A stretch of 64,000 nucleotides of DNA from Henckelia pumila (GCF_033568475.1 NC_133123.1:17408622-17472621); one strand, 5' to 3'; shown: positions 1 to 12,520, numbered from the stretch's first letter. Numbers and translations: made by a program. Notes: generated by a model not told the origin, from the sequence alone.

Positions 1-650
1 CAAATTTTATAGAATCCGTTTTAATACTGCTTAGCGACCTAATAACACATCAATGCAAGAGTCACTCGCATGCATCCATTCCTTCCAATTACCTCTAACA
101 AACACACCTTCCTTGAGATTATTTTTACGCACCGTCTGATTTTGCACCCGACATTTTTAAGCCCCAATAATTACCCGCAAACTTAGCTATAACTACGATA
201 GGATTCTAATTTCAATCCCCTCGTCTATAGCCCGGATGGAGCAACAATCTCATTGAACCCGCAAACTTAGCTTCTAACTAGGCGATTTAGGATTTTAATC
301 CCTTGTCAGAAATCTGGATGGAATTGTTATTAATTTTCAAAAACCAAATTATTTTTTAAAGAAAATTAACCCCATTTAATCCGCATACTTAGATAAGGAC
401 AAGGTAATTAGGATTTCAATTCCTCGTCCACAACCCGGATGGAGTTGAATTTTTCAAAAAAAAATTCAATTAAAAATTTTTTCAAAGATTTTTGGTGCGC
501 ACAAGATCATAAGTGCAATTATTAGAGGATCCTAGAATTCACAGGACACAATTAAGATCACTAAACACTTAGTGTCGTGCAATGGTCAAATAGACACAAA
601 CTTCTTTGATAAGTGCAATTTATGCACTTAATTTATATATGATTTGGCTG
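1..650. other. AT-rich transposon flank with three diverged direct repeats
   Basis: No open reading frame is supported here. Between about 175 and 440 a block is present three times. Each copy contains a variant of CCGCAAACTTAGCT (near 176, 259 and 381), followed 50-60 bases later by a variant of CCCGGATGGAG. The region leads into the Athila-like LTR, whose 5' boundary I could not fix. It may be LTR sequence or the end of another element. Confidence 0.4.
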
Positions 651-1744
651 GAATTTTGTGATGTATCGAGTGGATATTATGAGTATTAGTAGTTGTTTTT
701 GTGAGTTTCAAGGATTGACGCAAAAGTAGCAAGAAGAAGCGAAAGGATGCATTACGGAGTATCAACTTCAGAAAATTACTGGAAATTATTGAGGCATCAA
801 AATTAAATCTCCACCGTTCATAATAACGTTTAGAATTTTTGAAGTTTCTGTCAAAATTTCAGCTCAATCCGACGGTTAGATTGTGAGATATGATTTTTTG
901 ACAATTGTCGTGCGATGCAGATTTTCATACCCGAGAGGCATGCGCGAGCGCGCCTATATTCTTGCACGGGCGCACCAGTTGAGAAATTTTGAACATCCAG
1001 GAGACAAAATCACATGCGCGGGAGCCCCTCTCTTCAGGCGCGGGCGAGCCATCGCGAAAGTCAGTTTTTTTTTTTGTTTTTTGGAAGGAAACCTTCAGAC
1101 TTTCGTAGGCTTTTATTTATTGGATTTGAAGCACATATCAAAGGGATTCTTTTGAAAATAATTGAGGGAGAATCCGCTGCATAGAGAGAACCACATCAAG
1201 GATCAATCAAGAGAAGATTTTGGAGACTTTGGAAGAGAAAATTCTGCACAAGTTGGAAGAACATCAAAGAACAAAGCCGAAGATAGATCGTCCGAACACG
1301 TAAGATCGAATATTTGGATTTGTTTTCTTTCTCTTGAATTTATATTATTGATTTGATGTCTAGTTTCATGAATATGAATTGATTTCAACTATTTTTTATT
1401 ATGAACTAAATTTTTAGAGTCTAGAGGGACGATGGAACCTGGTCAAGACATGTTTATGAATTTTTGATTTTATTGAATTGAGTTATTCTAAATTAATTGT
1501 GATTCTAGTTTTAAAAGTTTTTTCAATTTACTGGCCATAAATTGATTTGTCATATTTATTTAGAATTCGGCACTCGGGAGAGGGGATTTAGAATATGATC
1601 GATAGAATTCACACTATTAATTGTTTATATGTCTCGGGAGAGCTTATAACTTTAATAGAGCCTAGAAAGAACATTGTCTTACACATATCATTACAAGTAG
1701 ATTCTTAATAGGGATATTAGAATTGATCTGTAATTGATACATTC
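650..1744 (+). mobile_element. Athila-like 5' LTR, left part (split by a nested element)
   Basis: This is non-coding sequence that continues at 14494 once the nested Retand-like element and its 5-bp duplication are removed. The two parts share short phrases such as CTCGGGAGAGG (1574 and 14504 areas), as expected of one LTR. A GC-rich stretch with repeated GCGCGGGCG-type words lies at about 930-1055 in otherwise AT-rich DNA. The start near 650 is a guess. The 3' end is set by the primer-binding site at 14861. Confidence 0.5.
1740..1744. repeat. Target site duplication, left copy (CATTC)
   Basis: CATTC directly precedes the left LTR of the Retand-like element and recurs directly after its right LTR at 14489-14493. 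This fixes the element's outer borders. Confidence 0.85.
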
Positions 1745-2369
1745 TGATGATGTCGGAATTTTACCTCGGGTTCGGTCTGGTAGAATAGATCCTCCAAATC
1801 TTCGATGAAGCGGGTCGGGTCGGGTACCACCAAGTTCTACACAGGCAATAACTAGGTCAAGGGGCGCCGAAAGTGTTTTCGGCGTGACCCCTCCGATGCC
1901 TAAGTCAGTGTCTTGAAGGCAGAGGGTATGATTAATGCGAAAACTGAGAGATATGAGTAAGTGAATGTAAAAGTGAGAGTGAAGGTGTGATGAATAATGA
2001 AATAGTGAGTAATGAATAATCACAACCATAACAATACCTGTATTTATAGGGGAAAAATAGTAAGTTACCTAGTCGAATTATAAAATGTCCTGGACTAGGA
2101 CTCTTCATCCATTGGTTCCTTTTTAAGCTTATCTCTATCTCGTGAATATTTGAAAATATCCAGGCTTATCTCATATATATCAGAGTCCTACTTGAACTCG
2201 AAAAGAATACTTGCGGCCCATTAGAAACAGCCTAGATCGGCCCATAATGACCAGCCCTGGTGAAAGTCCAACATAGTCCAAACTGGGCTGGACCTTGACA
2301 TGTTGGGCCATATCGGGTAAACCAATTATAAACGGGCTCGGGTTGAAATATTTTCTCGAGGTAACAATA
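1745..2369 (-). repeat. Retand-like element, 3' LTR (left copy)
   Basis: This 625-bp LTR is the left member of a pair with 13852-14488. Differences are mainly single bases plus small length changes in the ATATATGAGTGAG and TAATGAATAATGAATAA stretches. Any open frame over it is fortuitous: it overlaps LTR sequence shared by both copies and shows no domain. Confidence 0.85.
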
Positions 2370-2392
2370 GTACCTCCCTAACTGGTCTAAAA
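2370..2392 (-). promoter_or_regulatory. Polypurine tract of the Retand-like element
   Basis: On the minus strand the bases just before the 3' LTR read ...AGTTAGGGAGGTAC, a purine-rich tract. The same GGGAGGTAC sits directly before the related LTR at 41240, which supports it as the plus-strand DNA primer. Confidence 0.6.
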
Positions 2393-2529
2393 GAAGAATG
2401 AATTTAGACCAATAATGTAGACCTGACCCCGAACTACATGTGCTTCCTTTGGACAAACGGTCTAGATGAAGGTCTGATTAGAACCGAGCTCGAACAAAGA
2501 GCAATAGACGACAATCTGATGAAACTGAG

Positions 2530-2810
2530 TGTCAGACCTGCCTGGGCTTTGAATACCACTGACGTGGGCCACTGAGGTGGACTTTGAGTTCCCGACCTGT
2601 CTGGGCTTTGAATTCCACTGATGTGGGCCACTGAGGTGGACTTTCTGTGCCAGATCTGCCTGGGCTTTTGAGTTCCACTTATGTGGTCCTTGTCTGCCAG
2701 ACCTGCCTGGGCTTTTGAGTTTCACTGATGTGGTCCTTGAGTGCCAGACCTGCCTGGGCTTTTGAGTTCCACTGATGTGGTCCTTGAGTGCCAGACATGC
2801 CTGGGCTTTT
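2530..2810. repeat. 47-bp tandem array, left half
   Basis: About five units are present. The last three have a 47-bp period (for example units starting at 2711 and 2758), built around TTGAGTTCCACTGATGTGG and GTGCCAGACCTGCCTGGGC. The first two are longer variants of about 60 bp with an inserted GCCACTGAGGTGG segment. The array continues at 12183 after the nested Copia element. Open frames on the minus strand across it merely reflect the repeat period. Confidence 0.85.
2806..2810. repeat. Target site duplication of the Copia element (CTTTT), left copy
   Basis: CTTTT precedes the left Copia LTR and recurs at 12183-12187 directly after the right LTR. The duplication lies within the 47-bp repeat unit. 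Confidence 0.85.
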
Positions 2811-4657
2811 TGTTGGAACACGGTCGTTCTCCGGATCGAAAAAGAAAGTGATACCCGGTGCAGCGGAAGTTTTAAAATTTTTTTTTTATATGGAACGATT
2901 CCATATGGGTATCAAATTCCTACGATTAAAATTGATAACATAAAATTTAAACAATGTAAATTTTACCTTAAAATCTCGAAGCGATATTATGGACACCAAC
3001 AGATTAAACTGATCTTGTTGTATATCCCAGGAACTGATGAACGAACGTTTCTTCAATCAGGTCCACGAACAGAAGTTAAATCCCTCTGATAGACTGCACT
3101 AGAAAGTCTATCAGAAGTTTCTACGAAGAGAAATAACAGATTTGATCTGCTAATTCAGACTGCAAATTCGAAATTTGCAGACTGAAATTCTCGAACACAG
3201 TAGGGGAGGGGCCGGCCAAATTCTCTAGAGAGAGAGCTCTAGGGTTTCGAATTTTATGCCTTATGTTGTGTGTAATTTCTGTACTGCAATAACTTATTTA
3301 TAATGTGGGCTGCTAACAGCTTAGGGCCCATTAGTCATAAGTTCAAGCCTGACAAGCAAAGCCCGCATGTTCAGAAATTAATATAAAATTCATCGTGACT
3401 CAGATTGATAAACCAATTTCAACAATGTGTGCAGAAACCATTTCTGCATCTTTTAAAGTCAAGATAAATTTTCTGAATCCGAATTCAGTGATTTCCAAAA
3501 ATGTCCATCACTATGTCATTTTAGGAAATCTTACTCCCTCTACTCTTAAATAAGAAGTCTCACTTTTTTATTCACTAAATTTAACTCTTTAAATTTAATT
3601 ATCTCAACGGGGATTAATAATCCATTACTTGTGTAACCCTCAATGGTTCAGGGATACAGCTAGCCGTGGGCTCACAACTCCTTGTGACTCGGAACAACAA
3701 TTTCCGACTTACCCAACGAATCATGGTAAGAGCGCCTAGAAACATCGCCCCATGATTCCCTAGGTATCACTGATAGTGCCTGCAAGAACCAATAGATTTT
3801 GGTTAGCGTACAGTACGGTCCCTTCATCCATATATCCCGATCGAATCAACAACCATTGGTAAATCGAGAGTCGTTCGAGATTCGATAACTATGCAATGCA
3901 TCTTGAAGATCAAATAGTGACATCGCATGTGCTACTAGGAAACCAAGTAACCTAAAATACATCATGTACTCTGGCCAGAGATTCGTCACACTAATATCTC
4001 CTCAGATTACATAGGATATCCACACTCGCAAGTGTGCGGTGAATCCTTGACAACAAAGCATCGACTCCTATATGTGTCGTAACTGTACCCAATCCCGACA
4101 CCCGATGACCCTAATAGAGTCGGTAAACGAGTCAAAGCACAGTACTAGCACATAGAGTCTCAATGATGTTTCAAGTAATAAGGACTAATGGTGTACAACC
4201 AAAACCGCGGACTATATCCACTCGATAAGTGATAACCACTTGGAAAGTCCGAATAGGGTAGTTCGATCATTCATTATATGAATATCCATTTGCATGCTTC
4301 GAACATCTCTATGTTCCATACCAATGAAACGTGGTACTCGGCATCGCAAATGCTAGTCTCAATCTCGAGCGATCCTTATCCTTATTTGTGGACGGCTCAA
4401 TTGACTAGGAACTGTTTAGAATATACAGTGAACATAAGATGTGTTTCATGACAGTGATCTCTCTATATTCCCTATCTCATCTTACTTTAGTATATTCAAG
4501 GTCTTTATCAAAATAGCAACAGTATATCATTATATAATAATAAGATAAAGTGAACGCCATTTAAAGAACGTATATTATATTAAACAAAGATTGTTTACAA
4601 AAAGAGACTCTCAAAGCCCTTAGCCACAAGTTGGCTAGCGGGGCATCAACTCTTTCA
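2811..4657 (-). repeat. Copia 3' LTR (left copy)
   Basis: It begins TGTTGGAACACGG and ends TCAACTCTTTCA on the plus strand and pairs with 10337-12182 along its whole length. It is non-coding; no open frame within it has support. Confidence 0.93.
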
Positions 4658-4671
4658 ATCTCCCACTTGCC
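4658..4671 (-). promoter_or_regulatory. Copia polypurine tract
   Basis: The minus strand reads GGCAAGTGGGAGAT immediately before the 3' LTR. AAGTGGGAGAT is the usual Copia plus-strand primer in plants. Confidence 0.8.
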
Positions 4672-7600
4672 CTAAAGCCAACTAGTCATACTACGTAGTC
4701 CCATTGCTTCGCGATGTTTGTCAAATAATGGTCCTGGCAAGGGCTTAGTAAGTGGATCAGCGATATTGTCTGCAGAGGCCACTTTCTCGACAGTGATGTC
4801 TCCTCTTTCCACGATCTCCCGGATGATGTGGTATTTCCTCAGTACGTGTTTGGATCTTTGATGAGACCTTGGTTCCTTTGCGTGAGCAACGACACCCGTG
4901 TTGTCACAGTACACCGGGACTGGACCAACAGCTTCAGGAATAACGCCCAACTCTTGGACGAAATTTCTCATCCAAACGGCCTCTTTAGCAGCAGCTGATG
5001 CCGCAATGTATTCTGCCTCAATGGTGGAATCCGCTATGGTGTCCTTCTTGGAACTCTTCCAAGAGACAGCACCGCCATTGAGCATGAACACAAATCTAGA
5101 GGTTGACTTCGAGTCATCCACGTCACTTTGAAAGCTAGAGTCGGTATAGCCTTCCAATTTCAGATCTCTTCCTCCATAAACCATTAATACATTCTTAGTT
5201 CTTCTTAAGTACTTAAGAATATCCTTCACGGCTTTCCAATGCATTTGACCGGGATTGGCTTGATATCTGCTCGTGACACTCAGAGCAAATGTCATATCCG
5301 ATCTGGTAGATATCATCCCATACATGATACTCCCTATGGCTGACGCATATGGTATGTGTGTCATTTTCTCTACCTCTTCGTCAGTCTTTGGACACATAGA
5401 CTTGGATAGAGATACTCCATGACACATAGGTAGATGTCCTCTCTTGGACTCATCCATGGAAAACCTTTTCAATATAGTGTCGATGTAGGTAGCTTGAGTA
5501 AGTCCTATCATTCTCTTAGATCTATCTTTATAGATCTGTATCCCTAGATATAGGACGCCTCACCCAAATCCTTCATCGAGAATCTACCTGACAACCATAT
5601 CTTTGTTGACTGAAACATCCCTACATCATTTCCAATGAGTAAGATGTCATCAACATAAAGTACTAAGAATGTCACAGCATCCTTAACTACTTTCTTGTAC
5701 ACGCACGGTTCCTCCGGGTTCTTGATGAAATCAAAGTCCTTTATTGTTTCATCAAATTTCTGGTTCCAACTTCTTGATGCCTGTTTGAGACCATAGATCG
5801 ATCTTTGAAGCTTACATACCTTATGCTCGCTTTCCATGGATGTGAATCCCTCGGGCTGCATCATATAGATCTCTTCCTTAATGTTTCCATTAAGGAATGC
5901 AGTCTTCACATCCATTTGCCATATCTCATAGTCATACCATGCAGCAATGGCAATAAGGATTCTTATGGACTTGAACATTGCGACTGGTGAAAAAGTTTCA
6001 TCATAGTCAACACCTTTTCTTTGAGTGTAACCTTTTGCAACCAATCGTGCCTTGTAGGTCAGTACCTTTCCATCAGGCCCAAGTTTTCTCTTGTAGATCC
6101 ATTTACACCCTATTGGAACAATTTCATCGGAAGGATCTACTAAAGACCAAACTTGGTTTGTATGCATCGAATCTATTTCCGACTGCATAGCTTCAAGCCA
6201 TAAATTTGAATCCGCATCAGAAATTGCTTCCTTGAAGTTTTTTGGATCACATCCAATGTCGGGTTCACTTTGATCCCCTTCAAGAAGAAGACCATATCTA
6301 ATAGGAGGCCTAGAAGTCCTCTTGGATCTTCTAGTAACAGGTGTGTCTTGTGATGATTCTTGAGGTATAGGATCGTTATTTTGTATCTCGGGTTCTTCTC
6401 GAATTTCTTCAAGTTCCATCATCTTGCCTTTCTTATCCAATAAGAACTCCTTCTCCAAGAAGGTGGCATTCCTTGAAACAAACACTTTTGTTTCAGTAGG
6501 ATGATAGAAATAATATCCGATTGAATTCTTCGGATACCCTACAAAATAACATAAGGTGGATCGACTATCCAACTTATCTCCCACTGTCTACTTCACATAA
6601 GCAGGACATCCCCAAATCCTCAAGTACAAATATTTAGGAGCTTTGCCATTCCATAACTCGTATGGTGTTTTGTCCACTGCTTTAGTGTGGACGTTGTTCA
6701 ACAAAAATACCGCCGTTTCAAGAGCATAGCTCCAAAACGAAGGTGGGAGCTCAGTGAAGCTCATCATAGATCAAACCATGTCCAACAAGGTTCGATTGCG
6801 ATGCTCCGAAACACCATTCAGCTGAGGTGTCATAGGAGAAGTCCACTGAGAGAGAATCCCATTCTCTTTTAGATAATCCAAGAACTCGGTACTTAAGTAT
6901 TATCCACCTCGATCTGATCGAAGTGCTTTAATACTCTTACCTAGTTTGTTTTCTACTTCAGCCTTTAATTCTTTGAACTTTTCAAATGATTCAGACTTAT
7001 ATTTCATCAAATATAAGTACCCATACCTAGAATAATCATCATTAAAGGTAATGAAGTAAGTGTGACCAAATTTTGTACCAATACTAAATGGTCCGCAAAC
7101 ATCTGTATGGATCAAATCCAATAGATTTTGACTACGCTCTGGCTTTCCTTTGAAAGGAGATTTAGTCATTTTTCCTTTGAGGCAGGACTCACAAGTAGGT
7201 AGAGAGTTAATATCAGACATATCAAACATGCCCTCTCCCACTAGCTTGTTCATCCTCCTTGAAGAAATATGACCTAGCCTAGCATGCCAAAGGTTTGCCG
7301 GGTTTTGATTATCAATTTTCCTTTTATTTGTTGTTACCGGTTTATCAACATAATTAATTGGAACGTCTTTTAATTTTAAGTTATATAGATAGTTTTCAAG
7401 TTTTCCACATCCAATTAAACATTCATTCTTGTAAATATTGCAAATCTCATTCACAAAATTGCAAGAAAAACCATCTCTATCAAGCATAGAAATAGAAATA
7501 ATGTTTTTAACCAAATCTGGCACATATAAAACATCTCTCAAAAATAACTTAAAATCATTCTGCAAAATTAAACAAATGTCTCCCACAGCTTTGGCTTCAA

Positions 7601-8585
7601 CTCGAGAACCATTTTCGAGCCTCAGCTGGGTCTCACCCATCCTAAGCTTGCGACTTCTTGTCATCACCTGCAAATCATTGCAAATGTGAGATCCACATCC
7701 GGTATCCAATACCCAAGAAGTAGTATTAAGTGAAACATTTATTTCAATATAAAACATACCCTTCGCAGTTCGCAACTGCTCGAGATATTCCTTGCAGTTA
7801 CGTTTCCAATGACCGGGTTTCTTGCAGTGATGGCAAACATCCTTGGATTTTTCCATGTTTGAAGCCTTTGTCTTGTTCTTCTTCTCGGGTCCGGTTTTCT
7901 TGGATGGGGCAGAAAGTTTCTTACCCTTTGTACTTGGCCCCTTCTTAGCAGAAGAAGAGGAGCCCACCAAGAGAACCAGTTTATCCTTCTTTAAAGTGGC
8001 TTCATAAGTTACAAGCATATTGACCATCTCTTCAAAGGAGGCCTCTATCTTGTTCATATTGAAATTCACCACAAAACCGTCAAACGATGAAGGAAGAGAG
8101 AGAAGTAATAAGTCCACATTGAGTTCATGCTCCAATACCAATTCAAGCGTTACCAACTTCTGAATGAGCCAAATCACGCGTACCCCATGATCACGGACCG
8201 AAGTCCCTTCATGCATGCGACATGTCATTAACTCTTTTACAGTAGCGAACCTTTCAGCTCTCGATTGAGCCCCAAAAAGTTCCTTGAGTTGTGCGTGAAT
8301 GTCAGCAGCATTCACGGTATCCTCAAATCGCCTCTGGAGTTCATCAGACATCGAAGCTTGCATATAGCATTTGGCCTTGATATCATGGTCCCACCATTTA
8401 TCAAGTTTGGCCAACTCTTCCGGACTTATATCAGCTGGTGCTTCCTTCGGAGGAGATTTTTCTAACACGTAGAACATCTTCTCCGAGGTCAAGACAATCT
8501 TCAACTTACGGAACCATTCCGTATAGTTTGCGCCAGTCAGTTTGTTTTGTTCGAGAATAAAGAATAGTGGATTGCGCGAATTCAT
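4672..8585 (-). pseudogene. Copia gag-pol polyprotein, disrupted
   Basis: The likely start is the ATG at 8583-8585 (MNSRNPLF...). An in-frame alternative lies 10 codons upstream. Domains in order: Gag UBN2-type region; zinc knuckle CHHCKKPGHWKRNC at about 7810-7850; protease with the LDTGCGSH active site near 7700; GAG-pre-integrase NLWHARLGHISSRRMN near 7270; integrase core from about 7150; RT with catalytic YVDD near 5650; RNase H with SWKSSKKDTIADSTIEAEY near 5030, ending in LTKPL. A TAA breaks the integrase after RSDRGG (6898-6900), and a TAG lies at 6588-6590, where a CAG glutamine codon is the likely ancestor. A TAG at 5544-5546 is followed by a one-base shift in RT. In total about 1,300 codons remain recognisable. 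The copy cannot make a full polyprotein by itself. Confidence 0.9.
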
Positions 8586-10324
8586 CTTAATGAAATACTG
8601 AAAAGAAACAGACAATAATCAGTGATTGTTTAATTAATTTACTAAGACATAAAATAATGCAAAATTTATTTTATGAATCTCACTCCCACTATTTTAACGA
8701 TTTCACTACCCTCTAGTGAAAACGAGAAACATTTTCTTTAGTGGGAACATGAAGTCCAATTGACAAACTATAGTCTCGAATAATATCAGCCAACCATAAT
8801 TTTCAAATGGTAGAGCCCAATTGCTTCCAAAGCAACCTCCATGTTTTTTACCTCATGTCCAATAAAGGCCCAATAATATGACGCCGTTTATTGTGACACG
8901 TCAAGATGACCCATCAATATTAAGTTGTGATGGACGGTCGCCATGTGGATCCCCAATAATATGAGCCAATCCCATGGGAGTTCCATCCAACTTACAACAT
9001 GTGTCGATCCAATGTACAGCTTTCCGACGAACGGGCCCCCCCAATAATATGAGCCGGACCGTATTCGCGGGTAGCATCTCATACATTGATCGTTGATGGA
9101 AGGTAGGAACATTTAAACAATATTTAAATGCCCTTTTGTTTATCTTGATATCAATTTTAAATCATATTTAAAATGAGGGATTTTAATTTCAAAAATTTGT
9201 CTCATCATTTAAAATTTGTATGCTTGCGGGATTCATACAATTTAGTCTAAACATGCATATAACAATAATATCATATATTATTTTAGAATGATCGATTCCA
9301 TTACTAATCGACCCATGGTTGCCAATCACGAGTCTAAGTCCAATCCTAGGTATTATGCAAGTATGCAATGCAATCCTATTACATTGAGCTTCCAATTTAC
9401 ATTTCTTCGGTCTTTATTGTCTGTTGGGCCCACCTTTGTCTTCAAATCTTTATCTCCCACTAAGTCTAAAATTTACAATAAATTTTGATGACAAGCAGGG
9501 AATACATATTTAAGGGGTGGGAACGGACCATAAACCAGGCCCACTTTTATTACATATGATAATTCATATTGGGCCATAAACCAGGCCCATTAATAAATCC
9601 AACGACAATAATTAAAACCAAATGTAAACAACCTAACATACACCTATAATATTGGTCATGACAATCGATCATCCTTATCCAATAATATTTAATTCAAAAA
9701 TTAATTTATTGGATATCATGCAATGGCAATAAATATAAATAGATAAAATCATATTTCATACATAAAATCTTATTTTATATATATAATCATATTTTATCTA
9801 GTTTATCCATAAAATCATATTTTACATATAAAATCCAATTTTATACATAAAATCATATTTTATTATCAATTGTACCAAAATTATTAATTTTATAAAATCT
9901 AATTTAATGGATAAAATTTATAAATTTTCCAAAAATCAATTTTTAAAATTTCGGACTCAAACAATTTGATCCGATGCTTCGTGGACCAATCAAAAAAAAT
10001 TTCAATCGGACCAAAAACTAAAATTTCAAAAATTTCAAAAAATCAAAAAATTAAATTTTAAAATTTTCGGACTGCCCGAGACAATCCCGGGCAGCCCGGC
10101 CTCCACGTGGGACAGGGCTGCCCACGTGGAGGTGGGCAGCCAATCGCTGCCCGTGGGCAGCGATCAAGTCGCTGCCCTGGGCAGCGCCGTGTGCTGCCCC
10201 GGGCAGCGACACTCGCTGCCCGATTGCCCTGGAATTTAATTTAAAATTTTCGTTTTATTTTTCTGAAAAATCGAGGCCGGTACAATCGAATAAATTTTAA
10301 TCGTAAAATCCGAGAACAACCTGT
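8586..10324 (-). other. Copia 5' leader (non-coding, repeat-rich)
   Basis: This is 1.7 kb between the primer site and the gag start. It holds three copies of CCAATAATATGA (about 8869, 8953 and 9041), two copies of CATAAACCAGGCCCA (9530 and 9575), and a run of AAATCATATTTTATA-type units (9740-9870). A cluster of GC-rich palindromes lies at 10080-10230. No open frame in it resembles a known protein. Confidence 0.7.
10080..10230. repeat. Cluster of perfect GC-rich hairpins in the Copia leader
   Basis: CCTCCACGTGGG at 10100-10111 pairs perfectly with CCCACGTGGAGG at 10121-10132. CGCTGCCC/GGGCAGCG arms form short-loop palindromes at 10145-10162 and 10170-10186. GCTGCCC/GGGCAGC forms one at 10193-10207. 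The block is strongly GC-rich, while flanking sequence is AT-rich. It starts about 95 bases downstream of the primer site in element sense. Confidence 0.85.
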
Positions 10325-10335
10325 CTCTGATACCA
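10325..10335 (-). promoter_or_regulatory. Copia primer-binding site (tRNA-iMet)
   Basis: The minus strand reads TGGTATCAGAG, complementary to the 3' end of plant initiator tRNA-Met, one base away from the end of the 5' LTR at 10337. Confidence 0.9.
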
Positions 10336-10336
10336 C

Positions 10337-12182
10337 TGTTGGAACACGGTCGTTCTCCGGATCGAAAAAGAAAGTTATACCCGGTGCAGCGGAAGTTTTA
10401 AATTTTTTTTTTATATGGAACGATTCCATATGGGTATCAAATTCCTACGATTAAAATTGATAACATAAAATTTAAACAATGTAAATTTTAACTTAAAATC
10501 TCGAAGCGAGATTATGGACACCAACAGATTAAACTGCTCTTGTTGTATATCCCAAGAACTGATGAACGAACGTTTCTTCAATCAGGTCCACGAACAGAAG
10601 TTTAATCCCTCTAATAGACTGCACTAGAAAGTCTATCAGAAGTTTCTACGAAGAGAAATAACAGATTTGATCTGCTAATTCAGACTGCAAATTCGAAATT
10701 TGCAGACTAAAATTCTCAAACACAGTAGGGGAGGGGCCGGTCGAATTCTCTAGAGAGAGAGCTCTAGGGTTTCGAATTTTATGCCTTGTGTTGTGTGTAA
10801 TTTCTGTACTGCAATAACTTATTTATAATGTGGGCTGCTAACAGCTTAGGGCCCATTAGTCATAAGTTCAAGCCTGAAAAGCAAAGCCCGCATGTTCAGA
10901 AATTAATATAAAATTCATCGTGACTCAAATTGATAAACCAATTTCACCAATGTGTACAGAAACCATTTTTGCATCTTTTAAAGTCAAGATAAATTTTTTG
11001 AATCCGAATTCAGTGATTTCCAAAAATGTCCATCACTATGTCATTTTAGGAAATCTTACTCCCTCTACTCTTAAATAAGAAGTCCCACTTCTTTATTCAC
11101 TAAATTTAACTCTTTAAATTTAATTATCTCAACGGGGATTAATAATCCATTACTTGTGTAACCCTCAATGGTTCAGGGATACAGCTAGCCGTGGGCTCAC
11201 AACTCCTTGTGACTCGGAACAACAATTTCCGACTTACCCAACGAATCATGGTAAGAGCGCCTAGCAACATCGCCCCATGATTCCCTAGGTATCACTGATA
11301 GTGCCTGCAAGAACCAATAGATTTTGGTTAGCGTACAGTACGGTCCCTTCATCCATATATCCCGATCGAATCAACAACCATTGGTAAATCGAGAGTCGTT
11401 CGAGATTCGATAACTATGCAATGCATCTTGAAGATCAAATAGTGACATCGCATGTGCTACTAGGAAACCAAGTAACCTAAAACACATTATGTACTCTGGC
11501 CAGAGATTCGTCATACTAATATCTCCTTATATTGCATAGGATATCCACACTCGAAAGTGTGCGGTGAATCCTTGACAACAAAGCATCGACTCCTATATGT
11601 GTCGTAACTGTACCCAATCCCGACACCTGATGACCATAATAGAGTCGATAAACTAGTCAAAGCACAGTACTAGCATATAGAGTCTCAATGATGTTTCAAG
11701 TAATAAAGACTAATGGTGTACAACCAAAACCGCGGACTATATCCACTCGATAAGTGATAACCACTTGGAAAGTCCGAATAGGGTAGTTCGATCATTCATC
11801 ATATGAATATCCATTTGCATGCTTCGAACATCTCTATGTTCCATACCAATGAAACGTGGTACTCAGCATCGCAAATGCTAGTCTCAATCTTGAGCGATCC
11901 TTATCCTTATTTGTGGACGGCTCAATTGACTAGGAACTGTTTAGAATATACAGTGAACATAAGATGTGTTTCATGACAGTGATCTCTCTATATTCACTAT
12001 CTCATCTTACTTTAGTATATTCAAGGTCTTTATCAAAATAGCAACATTATATCATTATATAATAATAAGATAAAGTGAACGTCATTTAAAGAACGTATAT
12101 TATATTAAACAAAGATTGATTACAAAAAGAGACTCTCAAAGCCCTTAGCCACAAGTTGGCTAGCGGGGCATCAACTCTTTCA
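10337..12182 (-). repeat. Copia 5' LTR (right copy)
   Basis: It is colinear with 2811-4657, with about 40 single-base differences by eye. In element sense it starts at 12182 and ends at 10337, next to the primer site. Confidence 0.93.
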
Positions 12183-12520
12183 CTTTTGAGTTCCACTGAA
12201 GTGGTCCTTGAGTGCCAGATCTTCCTGTGCTTTTGAGTTCCACTGATGTGGTCCTTGAGTGCTTGACCTGCCTGGGCTTTTGAGTTCCACTAGTGTGGTC
12301 CTTGAGTGCCAGACCTTCCTGAGCTTTTGAGTTCCACTAATGTGGTCCTTGAGTGCCAGACCTACCTGGGCTTTTTAGTTCCACTGATGTGGTCCTTGAG
12401 TGCCATAACTGGCTGGGCTTTTGAGTTCCACTGATGTGGTCCTTGAGTGCCAGACCTGTCTGGGCTTTTGAGTTCCACTGATGTGGTCCTTGAGTGCCAG
12501 ACCTGCCTGGGCTTTATAAA
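12183..12520. repeat. 47-bp tandem array, right half
   Basis: About seven units of exactly or nearly 47 bp (for example starts at 12183 and 12230) each carry GAGTTCCACTGATGTGGTCC. It starts with the CTTTT duplicated at the Copia insertion, so the array was continuous before that insertion. Together about 12 units remain. Confidence 0.88.

Larger units (their letters stand above)
2811..12182 (-). mobile_element. Full-length but defective Copia (Ty1) retrotransposon, minus strand
   Basis: The 9.37-kb element has LTRs of 1847 and 1846 bp with TG...CA ends, a CTTTT target duplication, and a tRNA-iMet primer site next to the 5' (right) LTR. A purine tract GCAAGTGGGAGAT sits next to the 3' (left) LTR. 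One gag-pol frame runs leftward from 8585 in the order Gag, zinc knuckle, protease, integrase, RT, RNase H, as in Copia elements. The frame is broken by stops near 6900, 6588 and 5544 and by a frameshift near 5541. About 40 LTR differences by eye (~2.3%) suggest a young insertion. The 1.7-kb leader between PBS and gag is unusually long and structured. Confidence 0.93.

Noticed and set aside
1691..2029. Minus-strand frame in the Retand LTR, and its counterpart at 13813-14244
   Set aside because: Both lie in LTR sequence, differ by indels between the two copies, and show no protein features.
2462..2821. A 119-codon minus-strand frame across the 47-bp array
   Set aside because: Its repeated protein pattern simply follows the DNA repeat, it runs into the Copia LTR, and no domain is visible.
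12183..12520. Regularly spaced repeats that might suggest a CRISPR-like array
   Set aside because: The units are direct tandem repeats without unique spacers, in plant DNA inside a retrotransposon.
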